From positions 62,001 through 126,000 of the forward strand of contig CM030726.1 of the NCBI GenBank assembly GCA_018127085.1: a stretch of 64,000 nt of DNA, read 5' to 3'. Below are positions 1 through 11,398 of this stretch, in pieces; position 1 is the first letter of the stretch, and each line of letters starts with the position of its first letter. The position numbers were made by a program, and so were the translations under genes. The notes under the pieces were generated by a model. It was not told the DNA's origin and made no database searches. It saw only the letters and a list, made by a program, of their open reading frames with translations. The DNA is from Pneumocystis sp. 'macacae'. Its lineage: Eukaryota > Ascomycota > Pneumocystomycetes > Pneumocystales > Pneumocystaceae.

Positions 1-2591
1 CATCTAATAATTAAAAATAATACTAAGATAACATATAAGCTCACCTATGATCTTTTTTTCCTTAATACACATTTTAATCCAATTTATAGACAATACTTTT
101 GGGGCATAAGCAAGAGCAGATAAAAATTTTTGAGTTCGTTGGATTCGAGAAGTAATAAGATGTGTACAATTTTTAGGATCTTGAACAGTAGCTATTCCTA
201 AAGCAAATAATGCCTTTTGTAATTAATATATGTTTAGATGCATAGCGACAAACCTTTTCTATTTGATTATTCCAATCATTGTATCCCGTTACTAAAATCC
301 GAATATCATAATCTTGAGAAACTTTATTTAAAGTAGAGGATTTGGCTTTAGGGGTCCTATCGACACTAGGCTGTTCAATAATATTTAAAAGGTAAATATA
401 TAAATCTTACTATACAGTATCGTTCTTTTTATTTTCATGATCCACAAATAATTCCTTGGATTTTTTCCTTACATTTTTTACGTCAGTGGATTGATCGAAA
501 GCTGTCTTCCTTTTACATTCTTTTTGATACAATAGAATATCAGGCATTATCTCATTATGCAACTTCTCCAAAGCCATTACAGCAGCTTTTCTTCGGTGAA
601 AAGATGGCAAATTCTCTTTTACAGGTGAATCACATTCAGAATTTAGAAAAGAAAGTTGACTATCATTGTTAATATGTAAAGAAGCAAAGTTTTTTGATGC
701 TGAGTGTATATTTAATGGAATCGAGGGAAAATCTTGTGATACTTCTTCATTATCTAATGAATTACTTGAATAGTCCAGCAAATTTGATTCCTTAAAAGGA
801 GACTTCTTCACTGTGATAGAATCACAAGCTTTCCCGTAATGAAACTCTATGATATTCATATCTATAGGCGTGTTTCCAACAGTTTCCATGAGATTGGTTT
901 GTGAAGAAAAATAAATGTAACGAGGAGTTGTAATACTTTGAAGTTTCCACTTTGCATATGTTTCTTCGATCCAAAGATGATTTACTATACAAATATTCCA
1001 CTCCAATGCAGCCATATATTTTTGCCCAGATTTACTATAGAATAAGTAAAATATAATAAATGGTTTTAAATTGTACCATGGAATTATTAAATGTGTATTG
1101 ATAGGCTTCATATTCTTCGTAAAAGTAGCCCCTAATGCTTCAATCAGTTTTTCCAAATACTGCCGAGATTCTCCTTGATAATTCGAAATCGTAATGATCT
1201 AATAATATATAAGCATAAAGGGGAAACCCAATTAAAAAAATTCACACCATTTCTCGCATTTCCGGAAGACCTCCTCTTACCACAGGATAGTGCAATAGAT
1301 TTTTCTCTGGTCTGACCCATGTCCTATACACAAGCATCCAGTAAAACCACGTCAAATTGCCAACAATTATTCCTCGAGACACTGCCTACATACATATATT
1401 CAGCAAAACAATATTCATGCATCTAAATACTCAGTACTTCAATGTATTCTCCTTCCCGGTACATCCCTATAAAAACATTCGCATCCAGCACGGACGATAC
1501 AATGGTTGCTCCAAAATCTACTGCAACAATCTCCAATGTGCGCCGAAGTCGCTGTCCAATCTCCAAATCATTCGAAAATAATATCTTCTTAAATCTCAGG
1601 ATCTGTTTTGTTCTCCTCGAATGATCTTCTAAACCCTCCTTGACATTATCTGCTCTATCTCTACACGATAAAGCATCCGAGGCCCCATTCGTGCCTTCTC
1701 GCTCAAGAATCGACAAGCTAGGGAACATATACGGTGTCTCCTCAACCCGCCGGCCTTCTTTCAAGCAATCATCATACCTAATTTCGTAAAACTCTGCAAA
1801 AACAACACAAAACTCCAACCACTGCGGCAACATGATTCTGATCCCAAGGTCTGGCCTTCTCATCACTTGCTTACATATGTCCTATCCATCTTTACTCACA
1901 TTTTCCCCAGAAAACAAATCTTTTCTAAAAACATACATGATTTATATGCAACGTGATAATATGTGTCACGTTTTTCGACAATATCTTTGTACACTGTCCT
2001 CCCAGCGCCAAAACTCCCTCGTATATTGCTTCTCTATCTCCACACGGCAACTATGCCTCCAGTCAGCTCCTCTACTCAGTTTATGCCAAAACTCACTTCT
2101 ACACACAGGACAACAATCCCTGTCAAAAAATGCCGTGGATCTGCTGAAAAATACTTGATGCTGCACACAATTTCTGTCAAAGACGTCCCATAAACACTCA
2201 TAAATACTTCTGCTGGTGCCGCCGCCGAACAGATGCCTTTACCCACTCTGTCTGTCTCTGTCAGTGCTGTTCATGCAGCAGCCACGCATCTACAGTTCAC
2301 AGCTCATACATTTACAACAGGAATCCCTCTTTTCTGTGCACTATGTGCTACTTCTCCACTCAAATCTCCTGCAATAACGTGTGTCAGGCACGTCCAGTCT
2401 GCAGGTAGCACTGCACGTCTTGCACCGTGGGTCTCCAGAAGATTGGCGAGATCCGACGCATCTGGCGTGTTTTCCTCGAGAAAAAAGACCGTATCCTTAA
2501 ATATAAACGATTCTGAGGCCGATGTTCGCGATATATGCGCTGCTCCTGTTCCATCTGCACAGCAATCCGCGTAGACAATCCTCGTGCTCAT
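1..2591 (-). CDS. brc1: BRCT-repeat DNA-damage response protein, Brc1/Rtt107-like (3' end outside window)
   Basis: Multi-BRCT scaffold of the Brc1 (fission yeast)/Rtt107 family, which binds phosphorylated H2A at stalled forks and helps repair. After removing short introns by eye, the N-terminal half gives THIIT, GIRIMLPQWLEF and GRRVEETPYMFP, typical BRCT ends. The 3' half gives RPEKNLLHYP, SRQYLEKLIEALGATF, a GQKY element, LEWNICIVNHLWIEETYAKW, and a last visible BRCT with ILVTGYNDW and LGIATVQDPKNCTHLI. The start is the ATG of MSTRIVYADC. At least nine introns of about 40-60 nt are needed, one with an apparent CAAAAG acceptor near 222. Composition falls steadily along the gene, from about 60 % G+C near the start to about 35 % at 781-840. 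The gene leaves the window at its 3' end. Family assignment rests on remembered motif similarity. Confidence 0.8.
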
Positions 2592-2774
2592 CGTTTGCTG
2601 TTCTTGCACACCCCACTGTACACTGCACAATATATAGTATGCACAGTGTATATACTCTGCAATATATGTAATATATATACTCTATACACGTGTATTTAGT
2701 ATGCGTGCACTGTATGCACAAATACAGCGCATATATATGTATATACAGTGCTATTGACTGCAGAGACAAAAAGA
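2592..2774. repeat. Alternating purine-pyrimidine intergenic tract
   Basis: Gap between the Brc1-like start and tRNA-Thr. It is dominated by TATATA, TGTATGCAC and CACAGTGTATATAC-like units, mostly alternating R and Y. The same style of sequence resumes on the other side of the tRNA, in GPN3 intron 1, and in the second GC-rich island. No gene seen. The Brc1-like promoter must lie here. Confidence 0.6.
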
Positions 2775-2847
2775 TGCCTCCACTGTGGATTGAACACAGG
2801 ACCTTAGCATTACAAGTGCTACGCTACTACCACTGAGCTATAAAGGC
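2775..2847 (-). tRNA. tRNA-Thr (anticodon UGU)
   Basis: On the minus strand a full cloverleaf can be folded. The 7-bp acceptor stem is GCCTTTA with TGGAGGC (two G-U pairs) plus discriminator A. The D arm is GCTC with a GGTAG loop and one mismatch. The anticodon stem is TAGCA/TGCTA with loop CTTGTAA, giving anticodon TGT. The variable loop is short (5 nt). The T arm is CTGTG-TTCAATC-CACAG. There is no intron and CCA is not encoded. It sits between divergent protein genes at the centre of the first GC peak. Confidence 0.93.
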
Positions 2848-2989
2848 GTCAGAAAGAGGACGCAGTAAATTATATAAAAGTATATGGCTGCAACAGTAGT
2901 TACGTAATAGCATATAGAGCACGCATATATAGATATACAAGTGCATACAGTGCATAGAAAGGCAAAAGACACAGTACAGACGTAAGATA
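2848..2989. repeat. Alternating purine-pyrimidine tract upstream of GPN3
   Basis: Short intergenic stretch between tRNA-Thr and the GPN3 start. It has repeated TATA/GCATA/GTGCATACAGTGCATAG units like those at 2592-2774. It probably contains the GPN3 promoter, but no specific box is recognised. Confidence 0.5.
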
Positions 2990-4215
2990 ATGCCGCGAGT
3001 AGGCGTCCTCGTTATGGGGCCGGCGGGCAGTGGAAAAGTATGTCCAGTATACGGTATATAAGTATATAGTATATACTGTGTATATAGTGTATACGGTATA
3101 TGCAGTGTATATAGTATATATAAAATATACAGAAAATACAGAAAATACAGAAAATAACTATATTAGACAACATTTAGTGAGGCATTGGTTGGACATATGC
3201 AGCAGATGGGGCGTGCAGCACATCTTGTTAATCTTGACCCAGCAGCGGAGGGAAGGGAGACAGAGGCAACAATTGGTATGCACAGAACACGTCTCGAGCA
3301 CAGCAGGCCAGAGGCGAGCTGGGCAGTATAGACGGATACAGGAAAAGGAGGAATATTGATGAAAAACAGACATTAGAGATTTAATATGTCTAGAAGAAGT
3401 GATGGAGGAGCTTGAATATGGGCCGAATGGGGGGTTGGTGTATTGCTTTGAGTAGGGGGATATTTTGGTGAGAGAAGCTGATCGCGATATACAGTTTTTT
3501 AATGAACCACCTGGACTGGCTTGAAGAGGAGATAGTGGGGCTAGATAATGATTATTTGGTGTTTGACATGCCGGGTAAAGCAAAATAACTTATAGGATAA
3601 AGTTTGAGGATAGGTTTTTACATTTTTGGTAGGACAGATTGAGCTGTATACACATATTCCGGTGTTGCCGGCACTTGCAAAGCACATGCATCATCACCTG
3701 GGGTTTCGGCTCTGTGCAACGTATCTTTTGGAATCACAATTTATTGTAGACAAAGCAAAGTTTTTTGCGGGTGTGATGAGTGCGATGAGCGCAATGGTGA
3801 TGCTCGAAATTCCCCATATTAATATTATGAGCAAGATGGATCTAATTGAATCACAAGTGCGTAAAAGTGAATTGAAACGATATTTGAATCCGGACCCTCT
3901 TTTGTTAATAGATGAAGTAAACACAAAAACGAATCCTCGGTATCACGATCTTAACCGAGCAATTGTCCAACTAGTATTTATATGTAACTGATATTGAACT
4001 ACTTATAATAATACAGATTGATGATTTTCACATGGTTTCATTTTTGCCGTTGAACATAGATGATGAAGACTCCATAGCAATGATTTTAGCGTACATAGAT
4101 GATTGCAGCCAATGGAACGAAGATCAAGTACAGAAATATTCATTTCTTAATGACTCACCAACAAATATAGGAACCTAAAGAGCCTAGAGATATAGTTGAT
4201 GATGATAATAAATAA
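2990..4215 (+). CDS. GPN3: GPN-loop GTPase 3
   Basis: GPN3-type GTPase, needed with Npa3/GPN1 for assembly and nuclear import of RNA polymerase II. Visible: P-loop GPAGSGKT split by intron 1, [10 protein letters not shown], the GPN motif YGPNGGL, the [13 protein letters not shown] switch, the NIMSKMDL G4-like motif, and the C-terminal [12 protein letters not shown]. Exons: 2990-3037, 3167-3275, 3370-3451, 3495-3574, 3633-3973, 4017-4127, 4171-4215. Five of the six introns are 43-94 nt. Intron 1 is 129 nt and filled with TA/TG microsatellite. G+C is about 57 % at 3661-3720 and falls to about 35 % at 4081-4140. Divergent from the Brc1-like gene across the tRNA. Assignment to GPN3 over GPN2 rests on the [11 protein letters not shown] and [12 protein letters not shown] segments. 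Confidence 0.88.
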
Positions 4216-4416
4216 AAGATAGCAAATATCTCATAATTTGTATTTTTATTAGTGTACAACCCTGATGCTTTATAATAATAAATCGTTGCAATAAGATTAA
4301 AGTTATAAATCAAATTCTTAATTTCAAATATTAATGTTTATTAAATAAATATGCATAGTTTTGCAAACAGTTACATATATCTTTTTATCTTTTTAGAAAC
4401 AGTAAACCCTCCGAAT

Positions 4417-5669
4417 TCATAATTTAAGAGGTTTTCTATTTGTAGGTTTTACTGACTTAAAAACTTTAGATATTTTAGGTTGAGTTTTTAAAGTCTGCTT
4501 TTTTCTCGAAACTTGAGAAGAAACTTCCATGTTATTTACGTTTTCATCCGAAGAAAATATTTCATTTGTAAAAGACCGCTTATTTTGTGGAAAATTCAAA
4601 ACATAAGATGGCTCATTCGAATTCATATCTATAATATCATTTTTCAACATAACTAAACTAGCAATTTTTTGACAATCTCCTTTGACAATAATATCAAACT
4701 TATTCTCAAATTCTTTTGTCTTTGGAAAGTCAGCTGTGTTGATCCATATTGTTATGCCATGAGATGCTTTTACAGCTTCTATCATTTCCCGTACAATTCT
4801 TCGGGCACTCGCAATTTTAAGACTTGTTCCTGCAACAATCAAAGCATCTGGCTTTTCTTTAAGGTCATATGTAGTCACTTCACCAATTGCCTCGCTGTCT
4901 AAATTGTATTCATTGTATAATACAATTCGTGGCCTTAATTTTCCTATGCCAACATTACGTTTTCCTGCAATTGTTCGTATATTTTCCATTTCTATACACT
5001 GTTGGCAATTAGGTAGTGTGCTGTCTTTGAAAATATCTGGATTAAAAGGTCCTGTCCAACAACATTTTGAACATATCATATTTTGTAAACCACCGTGTAG
5101 CTGAATTGTTTTAGGCCATGGAGGTGCCATAGGCAAAGGCACTTGTGACTCTAAACATGGTATCCGTGTTTCTAGAAAGTCTATGTTCTGTGTATAAAGG
5201 CGCATCAGGCGTGAAGAACGTGCCAGAGCAGCAATATATTGGTGAAATAATGTAGGTTTTGCTAAAGCAGAAATTCTATATAAATCAGATATCATTGTAT
5301 GAAACTGTTGTATATTCTCGTCATTCTGGTTTTATTAGATATATTTTAATATTAGAATTCCCTAACTTTATAAACTGATATATCAAATAAATCTTGACCC
5401 ATTGTTTTTAGTTTAAAATTTGAACGTAAAGAAGCAAAAAGCCCATTCTCTGATCTGAAATCCGGTATCCCAGCACCTGTAGAGATTCCTGCACCTACAA
5501 AAACAATAATTTTTTTTGATTTTGTCATTACATTTTTAAGTAACTCAATATATAAATCAGAGCTTTTATCTTGAAATAAATCAATTAAAAGTGGTTCCTG
5601 AAATTCTACTTTAACTGTTTTTTTTCCATTTTTCTTATATTTAAAAATATAGTCTGTTTTTTTTTCCAT
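4417..5669 (-). CDS. hst4: NAD-dependent histone deacetylase, Hst3/Hst4-type sirtuin
   Basis: Class I sirtuin of the fungal Hst3/Hst4 group, expected to deacetylate histone H3 K56 in the nucleus. Visible: NAD-binding GAGISTGAGIPDFRS near residue 60, RLYTQNIDFLE, the catalytic-histidine segment IQLHGGL, four zinc cysteines (CSKC and CQQC), RPRIVLYNE and IVAGTSLKIASARRIV. One intron (about 5304-5345, donor GTTAGG) joins ISVYK to NDENIQQFHTMISDLYR. The C-terminal 90 residues are basic and low complexity. The usual QNIDGLE is QNIDFLE here. It is convergent with GPN3, with only about 200 bp between the stops. The exact yeast orthologue (Hst3 or Hst4) cannot be settled by eye. Confidence 0.85.
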
Positions 5670-6063
5670 TAATTTTTATGTTTTTATAAAATATTTTTTT
5701 AAAAACAGTTCTAATAAAAATGCACATAAAATAATTAAAAACAAGTTTTTTAGATGATATAAATAAAATACAGACACGTATATATAAAAGGCACTGATTC
5801 CTGGAAACAGTTTTAATTTTAATGTCTTCTAAAAACCAAAATATTACAAAATAAAAACTAGAATTGTTTTATTTGAAAATATAGTTGAATCAATAATAAC
5901 TAATTCTGATAAATTGAATGTAAACTATGTTATTAATAGATATAAATATATTAGAAAAATATTGTAAAAATAACATATTTTTATAAAAAAATATTTAATT
6001 AGGTTATTTTTAGAACTTGGTTCTTAAGTATCTTTTATAACATTTAAAAGTTTATTAAAAAGA
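5670..6063. other. Intergenic, AT-rich
   Basis: Between the sirtuin start and the PGK stop. Very AT-rich (one counted 60-nt line about 17 % G+C). It should hold the sirtuin promoter and PGK 3' UTR. No gene, repeat or RNA is recognised. Confidence 0.5.
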
Positions 6064-7721
6064 TTATTTTTCAGTAAGAACCGTAATACCAGGAAGATCT
6101 TTTCCTTCCAAAAGTTCCAAGCTTGCACCACCACCTGTACTAACATGGGATACGCAATCTACTTTTCCATATTTAACAGCAACGGTCTAGAAAACCCGTT
6201 AGTTCTATGGCTTATTTTTTAAAGAATTTAACCGCAGTATCACCGCCACCTAAATAAAATTAAATATAGATATATATACAATAATGATTAATAAAACCTA
6301 TAATAACTGTGTTTCCAGCATTTGATGAAGCAACTACTGCATTAAGCAACCCTATAGTACCGTTTGAGAAAGAATCAAATTCAAAAACCCCTGCAGGACT
6401 AGTATTGTTATTCTATTATAAAATCTTAAATATTAGAAATTACCCATTCCATAAAATAGTTTTGGCAACTTTAATTACTTTTTCAAACAATTCAATCGAC
6501 TTGTGTCCGCAGTCCAGACCCATCAGATCTCTATTAATACCTTCTTTATCGGTAGTATATCCTGTTTTTGCATTATTATCAAATTTATCGGCCGTAATAA
6601 AATCTACAGGGAAAACTACTTGTATATTTTTATTGTATGCCTTTTCCATTAATGCTTTGACATTTTCAGAACCTGTTTGATCAAATAATGATGTTCCAAT
6701 CTATAATAAAATTAATAGTTTTAAAATTTAGAATACAAACAACCTCCATGTTCTCTAAAACTTTTTTAAATGTATAGGCCATTCCACCTAAGAGTTTAAC
6801 TACAAACTAATTTTATATATGTACTACTACCGCATATAATTAAAGAATCGATTTTATCAAGAAGATTATTAATAAGCTGAATTTTATCTGACACTTTTGC
6901 ACCTCCTAAAATAGCTAAAAATGGCCTTTCTGGATTCTCAAGAGCTTTGGAGAAATAGTCAAGTTCTTTTTTCATGAGAAATCCGGAAGCTTTTTGTGGC
7001 AAATTAACACCAACTATAGAACTATGTGCTCTATGAGCAGTGCCAAATGCATCATCTAAAGAAACTAAGTGAAAAAACAGTAAAAAATCCTCTATCAACT
7101 TATATATACATCGGCCAAAGATGTTAAAGATTCACGAAAGGTTTTGAGAGCAGATGGATCAGCTTTAATTTTATTTCCTTCAGGATCTTTAGCACTACCT
7201 TCTTCTTCAATGTGAAATCGAAGATTCTCGAGTAAAATAATTTGGCCTGAAAATATTAATATTTAAATAAATGAAATAATATTTATTTTTACCATTTGTT
7301 GCTTCTTTACAAACTTTTTCAACCTCAGTACCAACACAGTCTGTTAAAAAGAGAACATTCTTATTAAGCAATTTCTCAAGTTCTTCTGATACAGGCTTCA
7401 ATGAAAATTTGTCATTTCTTTGACCATTAGGTCGGCCCAAATGAGATGCAAGAATAACTGCTTTTGCCCCTAAATTCTAGGTAAATAAATTTAAAAAAAA
7501 AAAATACAAAACCTTTTCTTAAGGCATATTCAATTGTTGGAATAGTGCCAACAATCCTTTGATTATTAGTAATTTTCTTATTTGAATCCAAAGGAACGTT
7601 AAAATCAACTCTTAAGATACTCATTATTTGATTATTTTTTCAGAAAAGAAGTATACCGGATAAAAACCCTTTTGTTTGCCAAATCAATATCTACAATAGA
7701 TAATTTTTTAGAAAGAGACAT
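6064..7721 (-). CDS. PGK1: Phosphoglycerate kinase
   Basis: Cytosolic glycolytic enzyme: 1,3-bisphosphoglycerate + ADP to 3-phosphoglycerate + ATP. Near-complete family sequence is readable: [107 protein letters not shown] and [18 protein letters not shown]. Seven or more short introns interrupt it, including one before TVAVKYG and one before VDFNVP whose acceptor appears to be CTTAAG. The start is the only ATG in frame with MSLSKK, and the stop follows TVLTEK. Length and motif order are normal for the family. Confidence 0.95.
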
Positions 7722-7959
7722 TTTAAAAGACTTTTTTCTTTGAATTAATTTCTGCAGTTTAAGTCAATCATGTCGATGTAAAAACCTGGATAAATAAATT
7801 GGAAAATATGAAATTTTAATAGAAATAAAATAAACAGAGACTCATAATGACTAATATAATGCTAGTTTCAAGATTATATTAAAAAGAAAATATTTTTTAG
7901 TATAAAAATTTTTTGAAATATATAATAATTTTAAAAATTCAAATAAAGCCATAAAAAAG

Positions 7960-8443
7960 CTAGCTTTGTACAAATTCGTTTTGTGCTTTCTGCAACTCCA
8001 TTCTATATTAACAAACATAATCAGTGTGGTGTTAATGAGAATTTTCCCATTAATGATACCTTAAACTTACAGAAAACTCATCTTCAACATCATCATCATC
8101 CCAATTGTCTTCCCACAATTTATCTTTGCTGATCCCAATATCAGTGTCTTCATCCTTCCAGTCTACAGAGATTTTAGTCAGTTTGTGCTTGCAAATTATC
8201 AAATAAGTAAAAAAATATTATGTATTAAACGAATTAGATTGTTAAACAAAATATATCGTATATTGTAAAAAAAGAGTCAACAAATACAAAATACAAACCT
8301 TCTACAGGAAATTCTTCAAATTCATCATCATCATCAAAAGTAATTATGTCTGTTTTTTTGTCTTCTGATGTATTTTCAGTAGAAATATTACAATATTGTC
8401 CTTCACTTTTTTTCTTTACTTCATCTTGTTCTTTTAAAGACAT
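7960..8443 (-). CDS. SEM1: 26S proteasome/TREX-2 acidic subunit Sem1 (Dss1)
   Basis: Small, very acidic protein of the Sem1/Dss1 family. It stabilises the proteasome lid and takes part in TREX-2 and Brca2-type complexes. Diagnostic motifs are FDDDDEFEEFPVE in exon 1, then DWKDEDTDIG and WEDNWDDDDVEDEFS in exon 2, and a short C-terminal helix ending AQNEFVQS. There are two introns. The second (about 8000-8072) can be closed at either of two AG sites, so one or two residues after DEFS are uncertain. The length of about 75-80 codons fits the family. Confidence 0.88.
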
Positions 8444-9222
8444 TTTGTATTAAAATAATACTAAAAAAAATACGTATTGTTAGGAACTTTTCACCTATTT
8501 TTTCTACTTACCTGTTTGATGTTTTTTCGAAATTAAACTTATAGCAAAATAATTTAAAATTAAAACAAAATGTATATTTATATGGAACATGTTTTTATAA
8601 GACTCATTATTTTATATTAATTTTTCATTTTTTGTATATATATACATATGAATCATGAATGAAATTAACCCTTTATGAAATAATATTTTCTGTTTTTTCT
8701 TAGTCTTTTAATATTTTATTTTAATTAAAAATAAAATATATTTTAATTCTTTTGTTTTATGTTCTATATATACTTAAGATTTATGAAGATTAGAATAAAT
8801 ATAATATAATATAGTTTGTTTATACATATTTTATATATAACAAAAGTATCGTTTTTTAAAAAAAAATATTATTTTCAGATATTTTACAAAATGATAATTA
8901 AAATATTTATTTTCACTTATTTAGAGTTTATATTTTTCACTAACATAGACATTCTTAAATAAAATTTCATAAAGATATTTATATTTTATTTATGTTTTAA
9001 ATTGTAAACATAAAACAGAATATTTTTGTATGTTCATTAATTGTATATTTTCATTAATTCTAATGTTCAATTATTTTATATACCTATTAATAGAAGAAAA
9101 TTTAATTTGTTGTAAATTAATATTTTATTAATATGTTTTTCATAAGATAATTGTTAAATAGATGTTATATTTTTTTATATTAATTCAAGTATTAAATTAT
9201 TCGATAAAAACATTTAATAGCT
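8444..9222. other. Intergenic, AT-rich divergent promoter region
   Basis: Lies between the divergently transcribed SEM1 and GOS1. Almost pure A/T with poly-A and poly-T runs. No open frame, RNA or repeat family is recognised. Confidence 0.5.
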
Positions 9223-10080
9223 ATGTCAGATGAAATAAAATCATGGACATCTTTAAGATCACATTTAATATCATTAGAATCGCAGACAGAAAGTCTTTTT
9301 TTAGAATTTATAACATCTTCAGATTCCAAAATATTGAGTTTTAAAGAACGTATTGAGGATATCTTTAACAAAGTTTGTTTTTTTGTATTGAAAAATCATC
9401 TAAAAAATTATAGAGAGAAGCAAGTATTTCATCACTTTCACGCCGTTTAAGCCCTGATTATGGAGGAGATACTATTAAACAGCATCATGTACAGCGACAC
9501 AAGGAAATATTACAAAAACACAAAAAAGAGTTCCAAAAAATGAGTGTTAAATACTATTTGTGATTCCAATGTTTGTAATAACAATTTTTAGAAGAAAAAA
9601 GAAATAGAACACAGTTATTCAGAACCGGGGTTAATTAAAAGTAACATAAGGTAAATCTATAGATTGAGTTATATTTTATAATTAAATTATATAGAAAATA
9701 TGGGAACACAATAGAAGATTTTGAGTCAGATTATTTTCTTCAGGAATCAAGTAGATTGGATAATTCACATAATATGACAGATCAAATTCTTTTGTAAATG
9801 TTATGAACTATATTACTAGTTGTTTAATTTAATAGACAAGCCTATACTACACGAGATGATTTTCAACAACAAAAATATATGCTTGATAATATGAATCAAA
9901 GAATGTCTAAAATAATAGGTAGGAAAAATAAATATATATATGATTGTTTAATATATAGCAGATCGTATCCCTGGAATCAATCTTCTTATTTCAAAAATAA
10001 ATACAAAAAAAAAAAGAAATAATTTAATTTTGTCATTTGTTATTTCGGTATGCATAATTACAACATATTTTATAATGTAA
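9223..10080 (+). CDS. GOS1: Golgi Qb-SNARE Gos1 (GS28)
   Basis: Tail-anchored v-SNARE of the Golgi that works with Sed5, Ykt6 and Sft1 in intra-Golgi transport. After removing introns: SLRSHLISLESQTESLFLEF near the N terminus, a middle segment QRHKEILQKHKKEFQKM, a SNARE helix (SSRLDNSHNMTDQ, YTTRDDFQQQKYMLDNMNQ), then DRIPGINLLISKINTKKKRN and a hydrophobic anchor LILSFVISVCIITTYFIM at the very end. Introns are 40-50 nt with ATAG or TTAG acceptors. The layout (Habc, SNARE motif, C-terminal anchor) is that of the family. Confidence 0.88.
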
Positions 10081-10149
10081 TATTGTATTTTTATAAAAAC
10101 CTATATAACAACTGACTGTTCAAAAACTTATGAATAAATATTTAATATA

Positions 10150-11184
10150 CTAATTTTTCGCTTCATACTCTTCTACAAGTTTTTGTGAACATTTAACCAA
10201 ATACTCTTTTTCTTCCTTTGTAGCATTTCCACAACCTGCCCATCGAATTCGACATTGATTATCTACAAGATATACATAACCAACATACATATTTAAAATC
10301 ATCATACTTTCTTTAACATCTTTTGCCAATTTGTTAACAAAAAAATATTTATCCTAATAAACATAAATATAAATATTTAAATATAACTTTTATTTCAAAT
10401 TACTACATGATGTTCTTTCAATACTTTCTTTTTTGTATAAGCAGAAAACATTCTTACAAGCAAGGCTTTTAGAATACTTTCTTGGAAATTGATATAAATA
10501 TACTGTATACTAGGCACTAGTGAATGTAATTCATTACTTAAAAAAGATTTCACATGCTCTTCGCCAGAACTTGAAGAAAAAACACTTAAAAGAGACGCAG
10601 GAGATAATTCAATAAGAGATGTTGTATTACCAACAGTATTAGAAAGTGTTGTACCATAGAAATTTGCAACATACAATGCTTTCTATAAAAAATTAATTCA
10701 TTTACAAAATAAAAAATTAAATCTAATATTACATCTTTTTTAAAGAGGCTTTCTGGCGCTATCCATCTCTATTCTTTGTTAGAATTGAGATAACTTTATT
10801 CTCCAATACTTTTCCTTGATAATACTTCATTGCCTGGATATCATCCCAATATGACTTAGAAGCTTCTTTCATGCTAAAAATAGTCAGAAAAATCTTTATA
10901 TCCGTATTTTAAAAGCCATACAGTTCCTTTCTTTGCTCTTTGTTTTTCTCTAGACTTAAAAAATTATTCAATCTATTCTTCCATGTTTTTGAATTTTCTT
11001 CGGAAATTTTTGCTTGATATGGATGCACTGGCATTCCAACTGTGTGATTTAAAGCTTTCAATGAAAATATTTCCTTTTTTTCCTCTGATCTCTTCAAAGA
11101 TAAACAACTAACAAAACTTCTAAAATTCATCCATTTTGTTCTATTTTCTAACACAAAAAGAAACTTTCTGCCAAAGAATAGCAT
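10150..11184 (-). CDS. ATP10: Mitochondrial F1Fo-ATPase assembly factor Atp10
   Basis: Inner-membrane assembly factor that pairs subunit 6 with the subunit-9 ring. Readable segments: basic N terminus (MLFFGRKFLFVLENRTKW) suited to import, MPVHPYQAK, SYWDDIQAMKYYQGKV, NFYGTTLSN, GEEHVKSFLSNE, and the conserved C-terminal block KDVKESMMILNMYVGYVYLV followed by DNQCRIRWAGCGNA. Introns are short; the one after KELM uses donor GTATGG. Convergent with GOS1, with about 70 bp between the stops. Length of about 270-280 residues fits the family. Confidence 0.85.
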
Positions 11185-11398
11185 TTACAAAATAAAAAAA
11201 TGTGTTAAAAGTGTTATTCATACATTTTTATATACATTTTTATTCTTTTTTTTTTATTTTCCAAAATCATTTTCTTTTGACGTTAATGTTAGTTTTCAGA
11301 CATCGATAAATTGATATCTTAAAAAGTATTAAATTTATATTTTATTTCTTGTCAATACTAATTGTTTTATACTATACAAATGTTATTTTAAAGAAAAT

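Noticed and set aside
1357..2574. Plus-strand open frames opposite the Brc1-like 5' exons
   Set aside because: They are shadows of the BRCT exons; only the minus strand gives BRCT motifs after splicing.
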